5,048 bases of DNA from an uncultured Bacilli bacterium (GTDB taxonomy: Bacteria; Bacillota_I; Bacilli_A; RF39; UBA660), in NCBI GenBank assembly GCA_947623855.1, contig CANQHW010000083.1, forward strand, positions 1-5,048. Reading direction: 5' to 3'. The notes below the pieces were generated by a model. The model was given only the letters and a program-made list of their open reading frames with translations, had not been told where the DNA came from and did not search any database. Below, in pieces: positions 1 through 4,917 of this stretch; the first letter of the stretch is position 1, and every line of letters starts with the position of its first letter. Made by a program: the position numbers and the translations under genes.

Positions 1-776
1 GATAACTTCTTTTCAATTAAAGAGATACATTCATAAATTAAGAATGATAAGATAATAAGAATGATAATCCCCGCCATAACTAGATTAAGATTAAATACTT
101 GGGTACCATAGATAATTAAATAACCAATACCTTTTTTACTTACTAAGAATTCACCCATTATAACTCCAATTAAAGTCATAGATATATTTATTTTTAATGA
201 TGAAATAATCGTTCTTTTAGATTCGGGAATAATTAAATATTTAAGTATTTGTATTTTACTAGCTTTAAAAGATTTTAATAATTTAATTTTATTTTCATCC
301 GTACCTAGAAAACCATTATAAATATTTAAGATACTTACGATTAAATTAATAAGTAAGGCCATAACAATTATGGACTTCGTATTCGCCCCAGTCCAAATAA
401 TAATTATGGGACCTAGTGCTACTTTAGGAAGACTGTTTAACATGGTAAGAAATGGTTCAATTATTTTAGCAAGAGTAGGTAATTCATATAAGATTATGGC
501 AATAATAAAACCTAAAGTAATACCAATGATAAAAGCAATAATAGTTTCATTTAAGGTAGTTAAGATATGGGTTAGTAAGTTACCACTTTTAGCTAAGTTA
601 AAAATAGTTTTAATTATTAGTGAAGGACGGGAAAAGATAAAGGGATTAATAATCTTTTTTTGAGATAATAATTCCCATAAGAGTAAGAAAGTGATGACGA
701 TAGTTATTTGGGTTAATAGAATAAATATTTTTTGGATTTTTTGTTTTTTTATAATTTTTAGAGCTTCTTTAGACAT
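1..776 (-). CDS. ABC importer permease, SsuC/TauC/ThiX type (3' end cut by window edge)
   Basis: This is the inner-membrane channel subunit of an ABC uptake system. The frame stays open for 258 codons from ATG 774-776 to the left edge; family members are about 250-265 residues, so little is missing. Hydrophobic segments lie near residues 17-35, 78-98, 117-152, 196-213 and 235-255. Family-typical blocks are SLPKVALGPIIIIWTG (115-130) and MGEFLVSKKGIGYLIIYG (207-224). The cytoplasmic coupling (EAA) loop falls at about 165-190 and keeps the A-S...Q-I-L...P pattern, but E-A-A reads K-L-L and the usual glycine is K171. AAGGAG at 787-792, inside the ATPase gene, lies 10 bases ahead of the ATG. The start overlaps the ATPase stop by 8 bases, which indicates an operon. 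The family is secure. The substrate (sulfonate, pyrimidine precursor or other) cannot be told from this subunit. Confidence 0.93.
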   Translation of the reverse strand, partial: MSKEALKIIKKQKIQKIFILLTQITIVITFLLLWELLSQKKIINPFIFSRPSLIIKTIFNLAKSGNLLTHILTTLNETIIAFIIGITLGFIIAIILYELPTLAKIIEPFLTMLNSLPKVALGPIIIIWTGANTKSIIVMALLINLIVSILNIYNGFLGTDENKIKLLKSFKASKIQILKYLIIPESKRTIISSLKINISMTLIGVIMGEFLVSKKGIGYLIIYGTQVFNLNLVMAGIIILIILSFLIYECISLIEKKL

Positions 777-1521
777 TAATATCTAACTCCTTCCATATTT
801 CATCGTAATAGGAAGAAAATTCTTGACAATTACGATTAGCAATAGGAGTAGTTTTATTAGTTAGATTAATATTTAGAATCTTTTTTATTTCACAAGGACG
901 TTTAGATAATATAACCACGCGATCACTAATTGATACCGCTTCGGCAATATCATGAGTTACCATAATGGTGGTGATACCTTCCTTTTTAATAATTTTATAG
1001 ACATCATCAGAAACGGCTAATCTTGATTGATAATCAAGAGCAGAGAAAGCTTCATCTAAGAGTAAGATATCGGGACGAAGAGCTAGTGTTCTAATTAACG
1101 CCACCCGCTGACGCATCCCACCCGATAGTTCATGAGGATATTTATCTTTAAATTCACTAAGGTTATAGGTATCTAGTAAATTATTAACATATTCTTTATT
1201 TTCTTTAGTATCTTCTTTTTTAATTTTTAAACCAAGGATAGCATTTTCATAGATGGTTAACCAAGGAAATAGGGAATCACTTTGTAACATATATCCAATA
1301 GAGATATCTTTATCTTTTAAGAATTTAAATGTGCCACTACTTTGAAAGTCTATCCCCGCTAGAATACTTAAAAGAGAAGATTTACCACAACCAGAGGTTC
1401 CTACAATAGAGATAATTTCTCCTTCATAAACATCAAAAGTTAAATCTTTAATAGCATTTATTTCTAAAGTATTAGTTATATAATTTTTAGTAAGATGGTT
1501 AATCTCTAATAATTTATTCAT
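769..1521 (-). CDS. ABC importer ATP-binding protein, SsuB/TauB/ThiZ type
   Basis: This cytoplasmic ATPase drives the importer encoded by its neighbours. All nucleotide-binding motifs are intact in 250 residues, the normal length: Walker A GTSGCGKSS (41-49), Q-loop Q80 followed by SDSLFPWLT, signature LSGGMRQR (132-139), Walker B ILLLDE (152-157), D-loop SALD (160-163) and the switch histidine H190 in VTHD. The Q-loop 'LFPWLT' and 'LDEAFSALDYQSRL' are typical of the nitrate/sulfonate/taurine/pyrimidine-precursor ATPase branch. The ATG has no recognisable Shine-Dalgarno and overlaps the end of the binding-protein gene by 8 bases, so translation probably depends on ribosomes finishing that gene. 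The 3' end overlaps the permease start by 8 bases in the same way. Function as an importer ATPase is certain; the transported compound is not. Confidence 0.96.
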   Translation of the reverse strand: MNKLLEINHLTKNYITNTLEINAIKDLTFDVYEGEIISIVGTSGCGKSSLLSILAGIDFQSSGTFKFLKDKDISIGYMLQSDSLFPWLTIYENAILGLKIKKEDTKENKEYVNNLLDTYNLSEFKDKYPHELSGGMRQRVALIRTLALRPDILLLDEAFSALDYQSRLAVSDDVYKIIKKEGITTIMVTHDIAEAVSISDRVVILSKRPCEIKKILNINLTNKTTPIANRNCQEFSSYYDEIWKELDINV

Positions 1522-2497
1522 GAGATAGATTATGTATTAATTTATTATATGGTACTTTTTCAGCGATTAGATTATTTTCTAGGATTAAGTTTTGGAGATT
1601 GTTAAAGTATTCTTCTTTTATAAATGTAGTAGAAAGCCAAGAATCACTTTCGGCATATCTTTTAACGATAGTTTCTAGATTATCTAAAGATGTATCAGGG
1701 AATTGGGGTAGGATAACTTTAGCTATATCTTTTGCTTTATGATTTTTAGTATATTCTAAACCTTTATTTAAAGCGTTATTAAATCTTTCTAGTAAATCTT
1801 GGTTATTTTCTAAATAGCTTTTGCGTGCATAAAAGGCAGTATATGGCATTTCTCCAGATAGGGATCCCACGCTAGCTACGACGTTACCAAAACCTTCACT
1901 TTCTAATTTGGTAGCATTAGGTTCAAATAGATTGACAAAGTCTCCAACCCCTGCAATATATGAACCAGATAGGGCAGAAAATTCTACCGAATAATTTAAG
2001 TTAACTTTACTGATATCAACATTGGCATTTTTTAAAGCGTTTAAGAAGTTTAAAGCGGGCATTCCTCCAAGACGTCCTACTAAAACCTCTTTACCTTCTA
2101 AATCTTTCCAATCAAAGTTGGGATCTTTACCAATGATGAATTGTCCATCTCTTTTGGTAAGACCGGCGAAAGTTACTAAGTAATCTTCTTCGCCACCAGC
2201 ATAAACATAGATGGCACTTTCTGGACCTGCAAAACCAACATTAACATCATTAGATAAGACGGCGGCGGCGACTTTGTCGGCACCGGATGTTAAAATTAAA
2301 TCTATATTAATATTTTCCTCTTTAAAATAACCATTTTCGATGGCAACATATAGAGGAGCATAAAAAGCACTGTGAGTTACTTCAGCTAGTTTAATAGTAT
2401 CTAATTTATTTTTATCTTTTTTAGGGAGTAAATATAAACTAAGGATAACTATTAATATTATAAGTAAGATTCCAATACTAATTAATAATTTTTTCAA
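1514..2497 (-). CDS. ABC importer substrate-binding protein, NMT1/THI5-like (SsuA/TauA/ThiY fold)
   Basis: This is the extracytoplasmic solute-binding protein of the importer, 327 residues, first gene of the operon. Residues 4-24 form one strong hydrophobic segment after MKK. There is no lipobox cysteine, and no cysteine at all in the protein, so it is probably held by an uncleaved membrane anchor rather than as a lipoprotein. The mature part carries family landmarks: AFYAPLYVAIENGYFKEE (44-61), GADKVAAAVLSNDVNVGFAG (72-91), the DLEGKEVLVGRLGG hinge block (132-145) and the later LFEPNA (190-195) and MPYTAFYARKSY (217-228). The yeast THI5 CCCFC motif is absent. The start is TTG (2495-2497), with AGGAGG at 2505-2510 seven bases upstream. 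A pyrimidine precursor, sulfonate or similar small organic ligand is possible. Without a riboswitch or biosynthetic neighbours I leave it open. Confidence 0.92.
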   Translation of the reverse strand: MKKLLISIGILLIILIVILSLYLLPKKDKNKLDTIKLAEVTHSAFYAPLYVAIENGYFKEENINIDLILTSGADKVAAAVLSNDVNVGFAGPESAIYVYAGGEEDYLVTFAGLTKRDGQFIIGKDPNFDWKDLEGKEVLVGRLGGMPALNFLNALKNANVDISKVNLNYSVEFSALSGSYIAGVGDFVNLFEPNATKLESEGFGNVVASVGSLSGEMPYTAFYARKSYLENNQDLLERFNNALNKGLEYTKNHKAKDIAKVILPQFPDTSLDNLETIVKRYAESDSWLSTTFIKEEYFNNLQNLILENNLIAEKVPYNKLIHNLSHE

Positions 2498-2504
2498 AAT
2501 AATA

Positions 2505-2510
2505 CCTCCT
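2505..2510 (-). promoter_or_regulatory. Strong ribosome binding site for the TTG-start binding protein gene
   Basis: On the minus strand AGGAGG is followed by seven bases and then TTG. The perfect site supports TTG 2495-2497 as the true start despite the rare codon, because the protein it opens begins with a proper MKK plus hydrophobic anchor. Confidence 0.85.
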
Positions 2511-2521
2511 TTTTCTAAGAT

Positions 2522-2545
2522 ATTATATGAAAAATATTAATAGAG
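2522..2545 (-). promoter_or_regulatory. Probable promoter -10 region for the ABC importer operon
   Basis: A perfect TATAAT (minus strand of 2522-2527) lies 11 bases upstream of the AGGAGG site. An 18-base spacer precedes it, then TTAACT (4 of 6 matches to TTGACA), whose upstream end falls just past this interval at about 2551. Initiation near 2515 would give a leader of only about 18 bases, too short for a riboswitch. The -10 is convincing, the -35 weaker. Confidence 0.55.
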
Positions 2546-2556
2546 AGTTAATTAAA

Positions 2557-2590
2557 AAAAGTAAAACTATTTTTGAGAGGTTTTACTTTT
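2557..2590 (-). terminator. Rho-independent terminator (possibly attenuator) ending the small membrane gene
   Basis: The arms AAAAGTAAAAC and GTTTTACTTTT pair perfectly over 11 bp (2580-2590 with 2557-2567) around a 12-base loop. On the minus strand the U run continues past the stem. The 5' arm lies within the last codons of the 49-residue gene, and its TAG stop straddles the loop and 3' arm. The stem is AT-rich and only moderately stable, so partial read-through into the importer operon is possible. The plus strand is also T-rich downstream, so it may work in both directions. Confidence 0.7.
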
Positions 2591-2716
2591 CTTCTCCTTT
2601 TTATTCATTCTTATTTTAATAAATACTAAGAGAGCAATTATTAAAATACTTCCAATAGCAAGGGACACTGTTTTAATGATGTTGTCCAATGTATTGGGAT
2701 TAACTACATTTAACAT
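2567..2716 (-). CDS. Small single-pass membrane protein, 49 residues, unknown function
   Basis: This short gene encodes 49 residues, beginning MLNVVNPNTLDNIIKTV. There is one hydrophobic helix at about 16-35 (SLAIGSILIIALLVFIKI), then a very basic tail (RMNKKEKKSKTSQK) that by the positive-inside rule should face the cytoplasm, leaving the short N-terminus outside. Support as a real gene: AAAGGAG at 2724-2730 sits seven bases ahead of ATG, a well-spaced promoter lies at 2736-2765, and a hairpin terminator overlaps the stop. I do not recognise a family. It lies on the same strand 69 bases upstream of the transporter operon. It may be an independent short transcript, a transporter accessory subunit, or a leader peptide whose translation affects the terminator; the last two are inference only. 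Confidence 0.75.
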   Translation of the reverse strand: MLNVVNPNTLDNIIKTVSLAIGSILIIALLVFIKIRMNKKEKKSKTSQK

Positions 2717-2723
2717 ATCCTTA

Positions 2724-2730
2724 CTCCTTT
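2724..2730 (-). promoter_or_regulatory. Ribosome binding site of the small membrane gene
   Basis: The minus strand reads AAAGGAG, seven bases, then ATG at 2714-2716. This site is the main reason for treating the 49-codon frame as translated. Confidence 0.75.
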
Positions 2731-2735
2731 ATATA

Positions 2736-2765
2736 ATTATACAATATATTATCTTAAAAAGGCAA
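2736..2765 (-). promoter_or_regulatory. Promoter of the small membrane gene
   Basis: The minus strand carries TTGCCT (2760-2765), an 18-base spacer and a perfect TATAAT (2736-2741). The transcript would start near 2729, only a few bases ahead of the ribosome site. It diverges from the plus-strand promoter at 2836-2864. Confidence 0.65.
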
Positions 2766-2781
2766 TAAGTTTTATGATAGA

Positions 2782-2795
2782 TAGTATATATACTA
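2782..2795. promoter_or_regulatory. 14-bp perfect palindrome between divergent promoters
   Basis: TAGTATATATACTA is a perfect palindrome lying between the two divergent promoters. It could be an operator. The alternating AT core makes chance occurrence quite possible in DNA of this composition, so the functional call is weak. Confidence 0.3.
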
Positions 2796-2835
2796 ATTAA
2801 CAAATACTTTTTATATTTAAAAATTAATATTTTTC

Positions 2836-2864
2836 TTTACTTTAGAAGTAATCTTTGTTATACT
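2836..2864 (+). promoter_or_regulatory. Extended -10 promoter for the 471/95-residue gene pair
   Basis: TTTACT (2836-2841), a 17-base spacer and TATACT (2859-2864) are preceded by TG one base away (TGTTATACT), the extended -10 form. Initiation would fall near 2871, giving a leader of about 25 bases. A dyad TTACTT-TAG-AAGTAA (2837-2851) covers the -35 and the start of the spacer, where a bound repressor would block polymerase. Confidence 0.65.
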
Positions 2865-2895
2865 ATTAAGTAGAATATGGGGAAGTGATATTAGT

Positions 2896-4311
2896 ATGAT
2901 ATATACAAGAACACAAGAAGTATTTAAACGTTTATTTGATATGAAAAACGGCTCTCATAGTAGGGTGGTTTTAGAACGTCAAAAAGAGATTAGTAAATTA
3001 GAAAGTGATGCTTCTAGAATATTAGAAGAAGTAGATAATTTAACTAAAGAAACGGTTAGTTTACAATCTACTTTGAAAGCTATAACGAAACAATATGAAT
3101 GTTTAAAAGAATTAATTAAAGGGAAGAAAACAATTGATTTTGAAGAATTAAATAAAGAGTTACAAGTATCTTTTGATCCTACAGCATTAAGGAAAGAATT
3201 AGATGAAAAGTTTCCTAATAAGAAGTTAGAATTATCTGATAAGATAACTAATTATGAAAATGAAGTTAAGGTTAAGAATGAAGAAGTAGTTAAATTACGG
3301 AGTGAAGTGGAAGAAAAATCACTACAAATGTCAACTATTTTAGAAAAGCAAAAAGAGATGGTAGAGTTACTTAAAAAGAGTGTGGCAGGAGATTTACTTA
3401 ATTTTTCTCCAAGACCTATTATTGATACTTTAAAATTCTTAAACTTTAATGAAGAGGAAGCTAAGATGTTAGCATCTAATTTAATATTTTCGAATCCGGA
3501 TTTTGTAAATTATTATAAATCTTTGGAAGAGACAGAAAAAGAAGTTAAGGTTAGAGAAGAAGTAAAACCTACACAAATAGAAGAAGTTAAAGAAGATAAG
3601 ATTGTTTTAGAAGAAACTCCTAAAGATGACAGGATTGTTTTAGGAGATAGCCCTAAAGAGTTTGCTACTGAGGTTATAGATATATTTAAAAAAGAAGAAA
3701 AGAAAGAACCTAAAGAAGTAGATTATAGGGAGTTAGTTAAAGAAGAATTTAATGCTACAGAAGAGGATTTATTAGAATATAGGGAAGTTTTAAATAGTAA
3801 TGTAAAAGAAAGTATTATGAAGTTAAAAGAACATAATATTGATTTAAAGATGGTATCTTTAGTAGTATTAAAAGATGTTGATAATTTTATAGCTAATTAT
3901 GAATTATTAAATAGAGATAAAAAATTAAGTAGTGAGGATTTATTAAAGTATTGTGCTAAATTAACTTTTTTAGCACATAGTAAGGTAGATAAATATATAA
4001 ATGAATATCACGTTGTATATCATTATCCACAAGGAAACTTATATATGGGTGTATTTGATATAGAAGAGAGTATTGTAGCAAGTAATGCTAAAGGTTTAGG
4101 AAAAGTTGATGCTTATTTCTTTACTCAATATCCACAATTCCAAGTAAGTAATTGTGATAATATTGCTAATATTATTAATACTTGTATTATAAATAAGATT
4201 GATTATCAAGATGAGGAAAATAATTATTATATGTTTGTATTTGATATAAAAGAGTTTAATAATTTATATCCAGATATAAAAATAGTTTCTTATAAAGGGT
4301 TAGGTGATTAA
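2896..4311 (+). CDS. Coiled-coil protein of 471 residues with duplicated C-terminal motif, unknown function
   Basis: I do not recognise this family. There is no signal peptide or membrane segment, so it should be cytoplasmic. In order: heptad-rich coiled coil at about 24-75 and 110-162; a short helical segment with DTLKFLNFNEEEAKML (177-192); a Lys/Glu-rich linker (213-275) with two tandem 11-residue units, DKIVLEETPKD and DRIVLGDSPKE (234-255); a helical stretch (276-370); and a C-terminal region (371-471), probably strand-rich. In that last region NLYMGVFDIEE (381-391) recurs as NYYMFVFDIKE (443-453), each followed later by KGLG. It has no tryptophan. GGAAGTGAT (2881-2889) six bases before the ATG supports the start. 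The next gene begins one base after its stop, so the products probably work together. A scaffolding or partner-binding role fits the coils, but that is inference. Confidence 0.9.
   Translation: MIYTRTQEVFKRLFDMKNGSHSRVVLERQKEISKLESDASRILEEVDNLTKETVSLQSTLKAITKQYECLKELIKGKKTIDFEELNKELQVSFDPTALRKELDEKFPNKKLELSDKITNYENEVKVKNEEVVKLRSEVEEKSLQMSTILEKQKEMVELLKKSVAGDLLNFSPRPIIDTLKFLNFNEEEAKMLASNLIFSNPDFVNYYKSLEETEKEVKVREEVKPTQIEEVKEDKIVLEETPKDDRIVLGDSPKEFATEVIDIFKKEEKKEPKEVDYRELVKEEFNATEEDLLEYREVLNSNVKESIMKLKEHNIDLKMVSLVVLKDVDNFIANYELLNRDKKLSSEDLLKYCAKLTFLAHSKVDKYINEYHVVYHYPQGNLYMGVFDIEESIVASNAKGLGKVDAYFFTQYPQFQVSNCDNIANIINTCIINKIDYQDEENNYYMFVFDIKEFNNLYPDIKIVSYKGLGD
3595..3660 (+). repeat. 33-bp imperfect tandem repeat inside the linker of the 471-residue protein
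   Basis: Two adjacent 33-base units (3595-3627, 3628-3660) encode DKIVLEETPKD and DRIVLGDSPKE, so the frame is kept. The shared core is ATTGTTTTAG...CCTAAAGA. It looks like a local in-frame duplication that has since diverged, lying in the flexible charged linker. Confidence 0.7.
4036..4254 (+). repeat. Two dispersed copies of a 33-bp coding motif (4036-4068 and 4222-4254)
   Basis: The two 33-base copies differ at about six positions and encode N-[LY]-Y-M-x-V-F-D-I-[EK]-E. They are 186 bases apart, start to start. Each is followed further on by lysine-glycine-leucine-glycine (399-402 and 467-470). The simplest reading is an internally duplicated C-terminal unit of about 60 residues; the interval given spans both copies. 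Confidence 0.65.
4302..4308 (+). promoter_or_regulatory. Ribosome binding site that decides the start of the 95-residue gene
   Basis: AGGTGAT matches the distal part of the AGGAGGTGAT consensus and sits four bases before ATG 4313. The GTG at 4304 lies inside this site and is therefore an unlikely start. The XRE gene at 4833 has exactly the same layout, AGGTGAT plus four bases plus ATG. Confidence 0.65.
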
Positions 4312-4312
4312 G

Positions 4313-4600
4313 ATGAAATATTTGAGTGATTTAGGAATTAGTGATGGAGTATTAGTTAAATTAAATGGGGTACTTAGTCCTTTAGAAAAAGAAGCATTAG
4401 AAAAACATAGTTCTTTAGTTAAAAAGAATATTGAATATTTAAAGAATATTGGGATAAATAATTTAGATTTAGTATTTAGTAATTATTATTATATATTCTT
4501 ATTAGATAGTTCTAAGTTTGAAAGTATATTTAATAAATATGAAGCTTCTGATTTAGCAGATAAGATAAGTAAAAATGCAGAAATAATAGAGTTCTTATAA
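4313..4600 (+). CDS. Small helical protein of 95 residues, partner of the 471-residue protein, unknown function
   Basis: I do not recognise a named family. The product is 95 residues, acidic/lysine-rich, without cysteine, tryptophan, signal peptide or clear membrane span. It looks all-helical. Two stretches share a 'YL-x-x-hydrophobic-G-I' opening: YLSDLGIS (3-10) and YLKNIGIN (42-49), the second followed by DLVFSNYYYIFLLDSSKFESI (52-72). That spacing resembles mTERF/helical-hairpin repeats and also resembles segments of the upstream protein; this is a pattern resemblance, not a proven homology. I prefer ATG 4313, after AGGTGAT, over the in-frame GTG 4304, which would add three residues and overlap the upstream stop. 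It begins one base after the 471-residue gene and ends in a terminator, so the two form a closed bicistronic unit. Confidence 0.85.
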   Translation: MKYLSDLGISDGVLVKLNGVLSPLEKEALEKHSSLVKKNIEYLKNIGINNLDLVFSNYYYIFLLDSSKFESIFNKYEASDLADKISKNAEIIEFL

Positions 4601-4613
4601 GAGAGCTCTTTTT
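4588..4613 (+). terminator. Rho-independent terminator shared by convergent genes
   Basis: AGAGTTCT (4588-4595) pairs with AGAGCTCT (4602-4609) over eight base pairs, one of them G-U, around the loop TATAAG, followed by TTTTTATTTAT. The TAA stop of the 95-residue gene lies in the loop. The T run overlaps the last codons of the convergent XRE gene. On the minus strand the tail is only moderately T-rich, so it is clear for the plus operon and possible for the XRE gene. Confidence 0.85.
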
Positions 4614-4833
4614 ATTTATCTAGGGGTTTCATTTCATTAGTTAATCCTAAGATATAATCGGCAGATACATTAAAATATTGACATATTTTAGCTAGATATG
4701 TTACAGGCATTACATTAATGCCTTTTTCATATCTAGCATATTGTTGTTGTTTAATTCCTAAATAGGACGCTATTTCTTTTTGAGTAATGTTTTTACAATT
4801 TCTTATCCATTGAAGTTTTTCTGTATAGTACAT
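4612..4833 (-). CDS. XRE-family (Cro/CI-type) transcriptional regulator, minimal 73 residues
   Basis: This DNA-binding protein is almost entirely one helix-turn-helix domain. Helix 2 is ITQKEIASYLG (16-26), the recognition helix region is KQQQYARYEKG (28-38), and the domain ends with the common YLAKICQYFNVSADYILGLT pattern (46-65). No metal-binding, peptidase or sensor domain follows, so it probably acts as a simple dimeric repressor. I start at ATG 4831-4833, four bases after AAGGTGAT (4838-4845); a GTG at 4840-4842 lies inside that ribosome site and would add three residues. It faces away from a membrane-protein gene across a 115-base gap rich in inverted repeats, which suggests control of itself and of that gene. 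It converges on the 471/95-residue unit, so regulation of that pair is less certain. Targets are inferred from position only. Confidence 0.93.
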   Translation of the reverse strand: MYYTEKLQWIRNCKNITQKEIASYLGIKQQQYARYEKGINVMPVTYLAKICQYFNVSADYILGLTNEMKPLDK

Positions 4834-4854
4834 ATGAATCACCTTGTATTATTT

Positions 4855-4879
4855 ATACATTCTATTACAACAAATGTAT
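4855..4879. promoter_or_regulatory. Inverted repeat ATACATT-N11-AATGTAT, candidate operator
   Basis: The two 7-base arms (4855-4861 and 4873-4879) are perfect inverted copies. The right arm touches the -35 of the plus-strand promoter and the left arm lies close to the XRE start. An 11-base spacer puts the arms on roughly one face of the helix. Function is inferred. Confidence 0.4.
4864..4872 (-). promoter_or_regulatory. Tentative extended -10 for the XRE gene
   Basis: The minus strand reads TGTTGTAAT, an extended -10 with 5 of 6 matches in TGTAAT, placing initiation near 4857 and a leader of about 24 bases. I find no good -35 (TTCATA stands only 15 bases off). It coincides with a TTACAACA half-site, which would fit autoregulation. 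Confidence 0.3.
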
Positions 4880-4907
4880 TGAAATATGAACAGATATGTT
4901 GTAAAAT
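4879..4907 (+). promoter_or_regulatory. Promoter for the partial membrane-protein gene
   Basis: TTGAAA (4879-4884), a 17-base spacer and TAAAAT (4902-4907) each match consensus at 5 of 6 positions, the best promoter pair in the window. Initiation near 4914 would give a leader of about 35 bases. Its -10 is covered by the inverted repeat at 4899-4917. Confidence 0.7.
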
Positions 4908-4917
4908 AATGTTACAA
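4899..4917. promoter_or_regulatory. Inverted repeat TTGTAA-N7-TTACAA, candidate XRE operator
   Basis: A perfect 6-base inverted repeat around seven bases overlaps the -10 and start point of the rightward promoter. A further TTACAACA at 4865-4872 is a perfect inverted match to TGTTGTAA at 4897-4904. Repeated half-sites next to a Cro/CI-type gene are typical of operators; binding itself is inferred. Confidence 0.45.

Noticed and set aside
370..663. Plus-strand open frame of 97 codons
   Set aside because: It lies wholly antisense to the permease gene, which has clear family motifs. It has no ribosome site and its translation is low-complexity hydrophobic shadow sequence.
1514..2497. Lipoprotein signal on the binding protein
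   Set aside because: No cysteine follows the hydrophobic segment, and the whole protein lacks cysteine, so lipidation is not possible. An uncleaved anchor is more likely.
2498..2880. TPP riboswitch or other structured leader upstream of the importer operon
   Set aside because: I looked for a CTGAGA core and the downstream conserved strand on the minus strand and saw neither. The only clear structure is the terminator at 2557-2590, and the region is occupied by a small gene and promoters.
2896..4311. SMC/Rad50-like ATPase or phage tail/tape protein
   Set aside because: Coiled coils alone suggested this, but there is no Walker A or B motif, no ABC signature, and no phage gene nearby.
4612..4833. 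Antitoxin of a toxin-antitoxin pair, or a prophage repressor
   Set aside because: A minimal XRE protein can be either, but no toxin-like partner, integrase or phage gene lies beside it in the window. The convergent 95-residue gene belongs to another operon.
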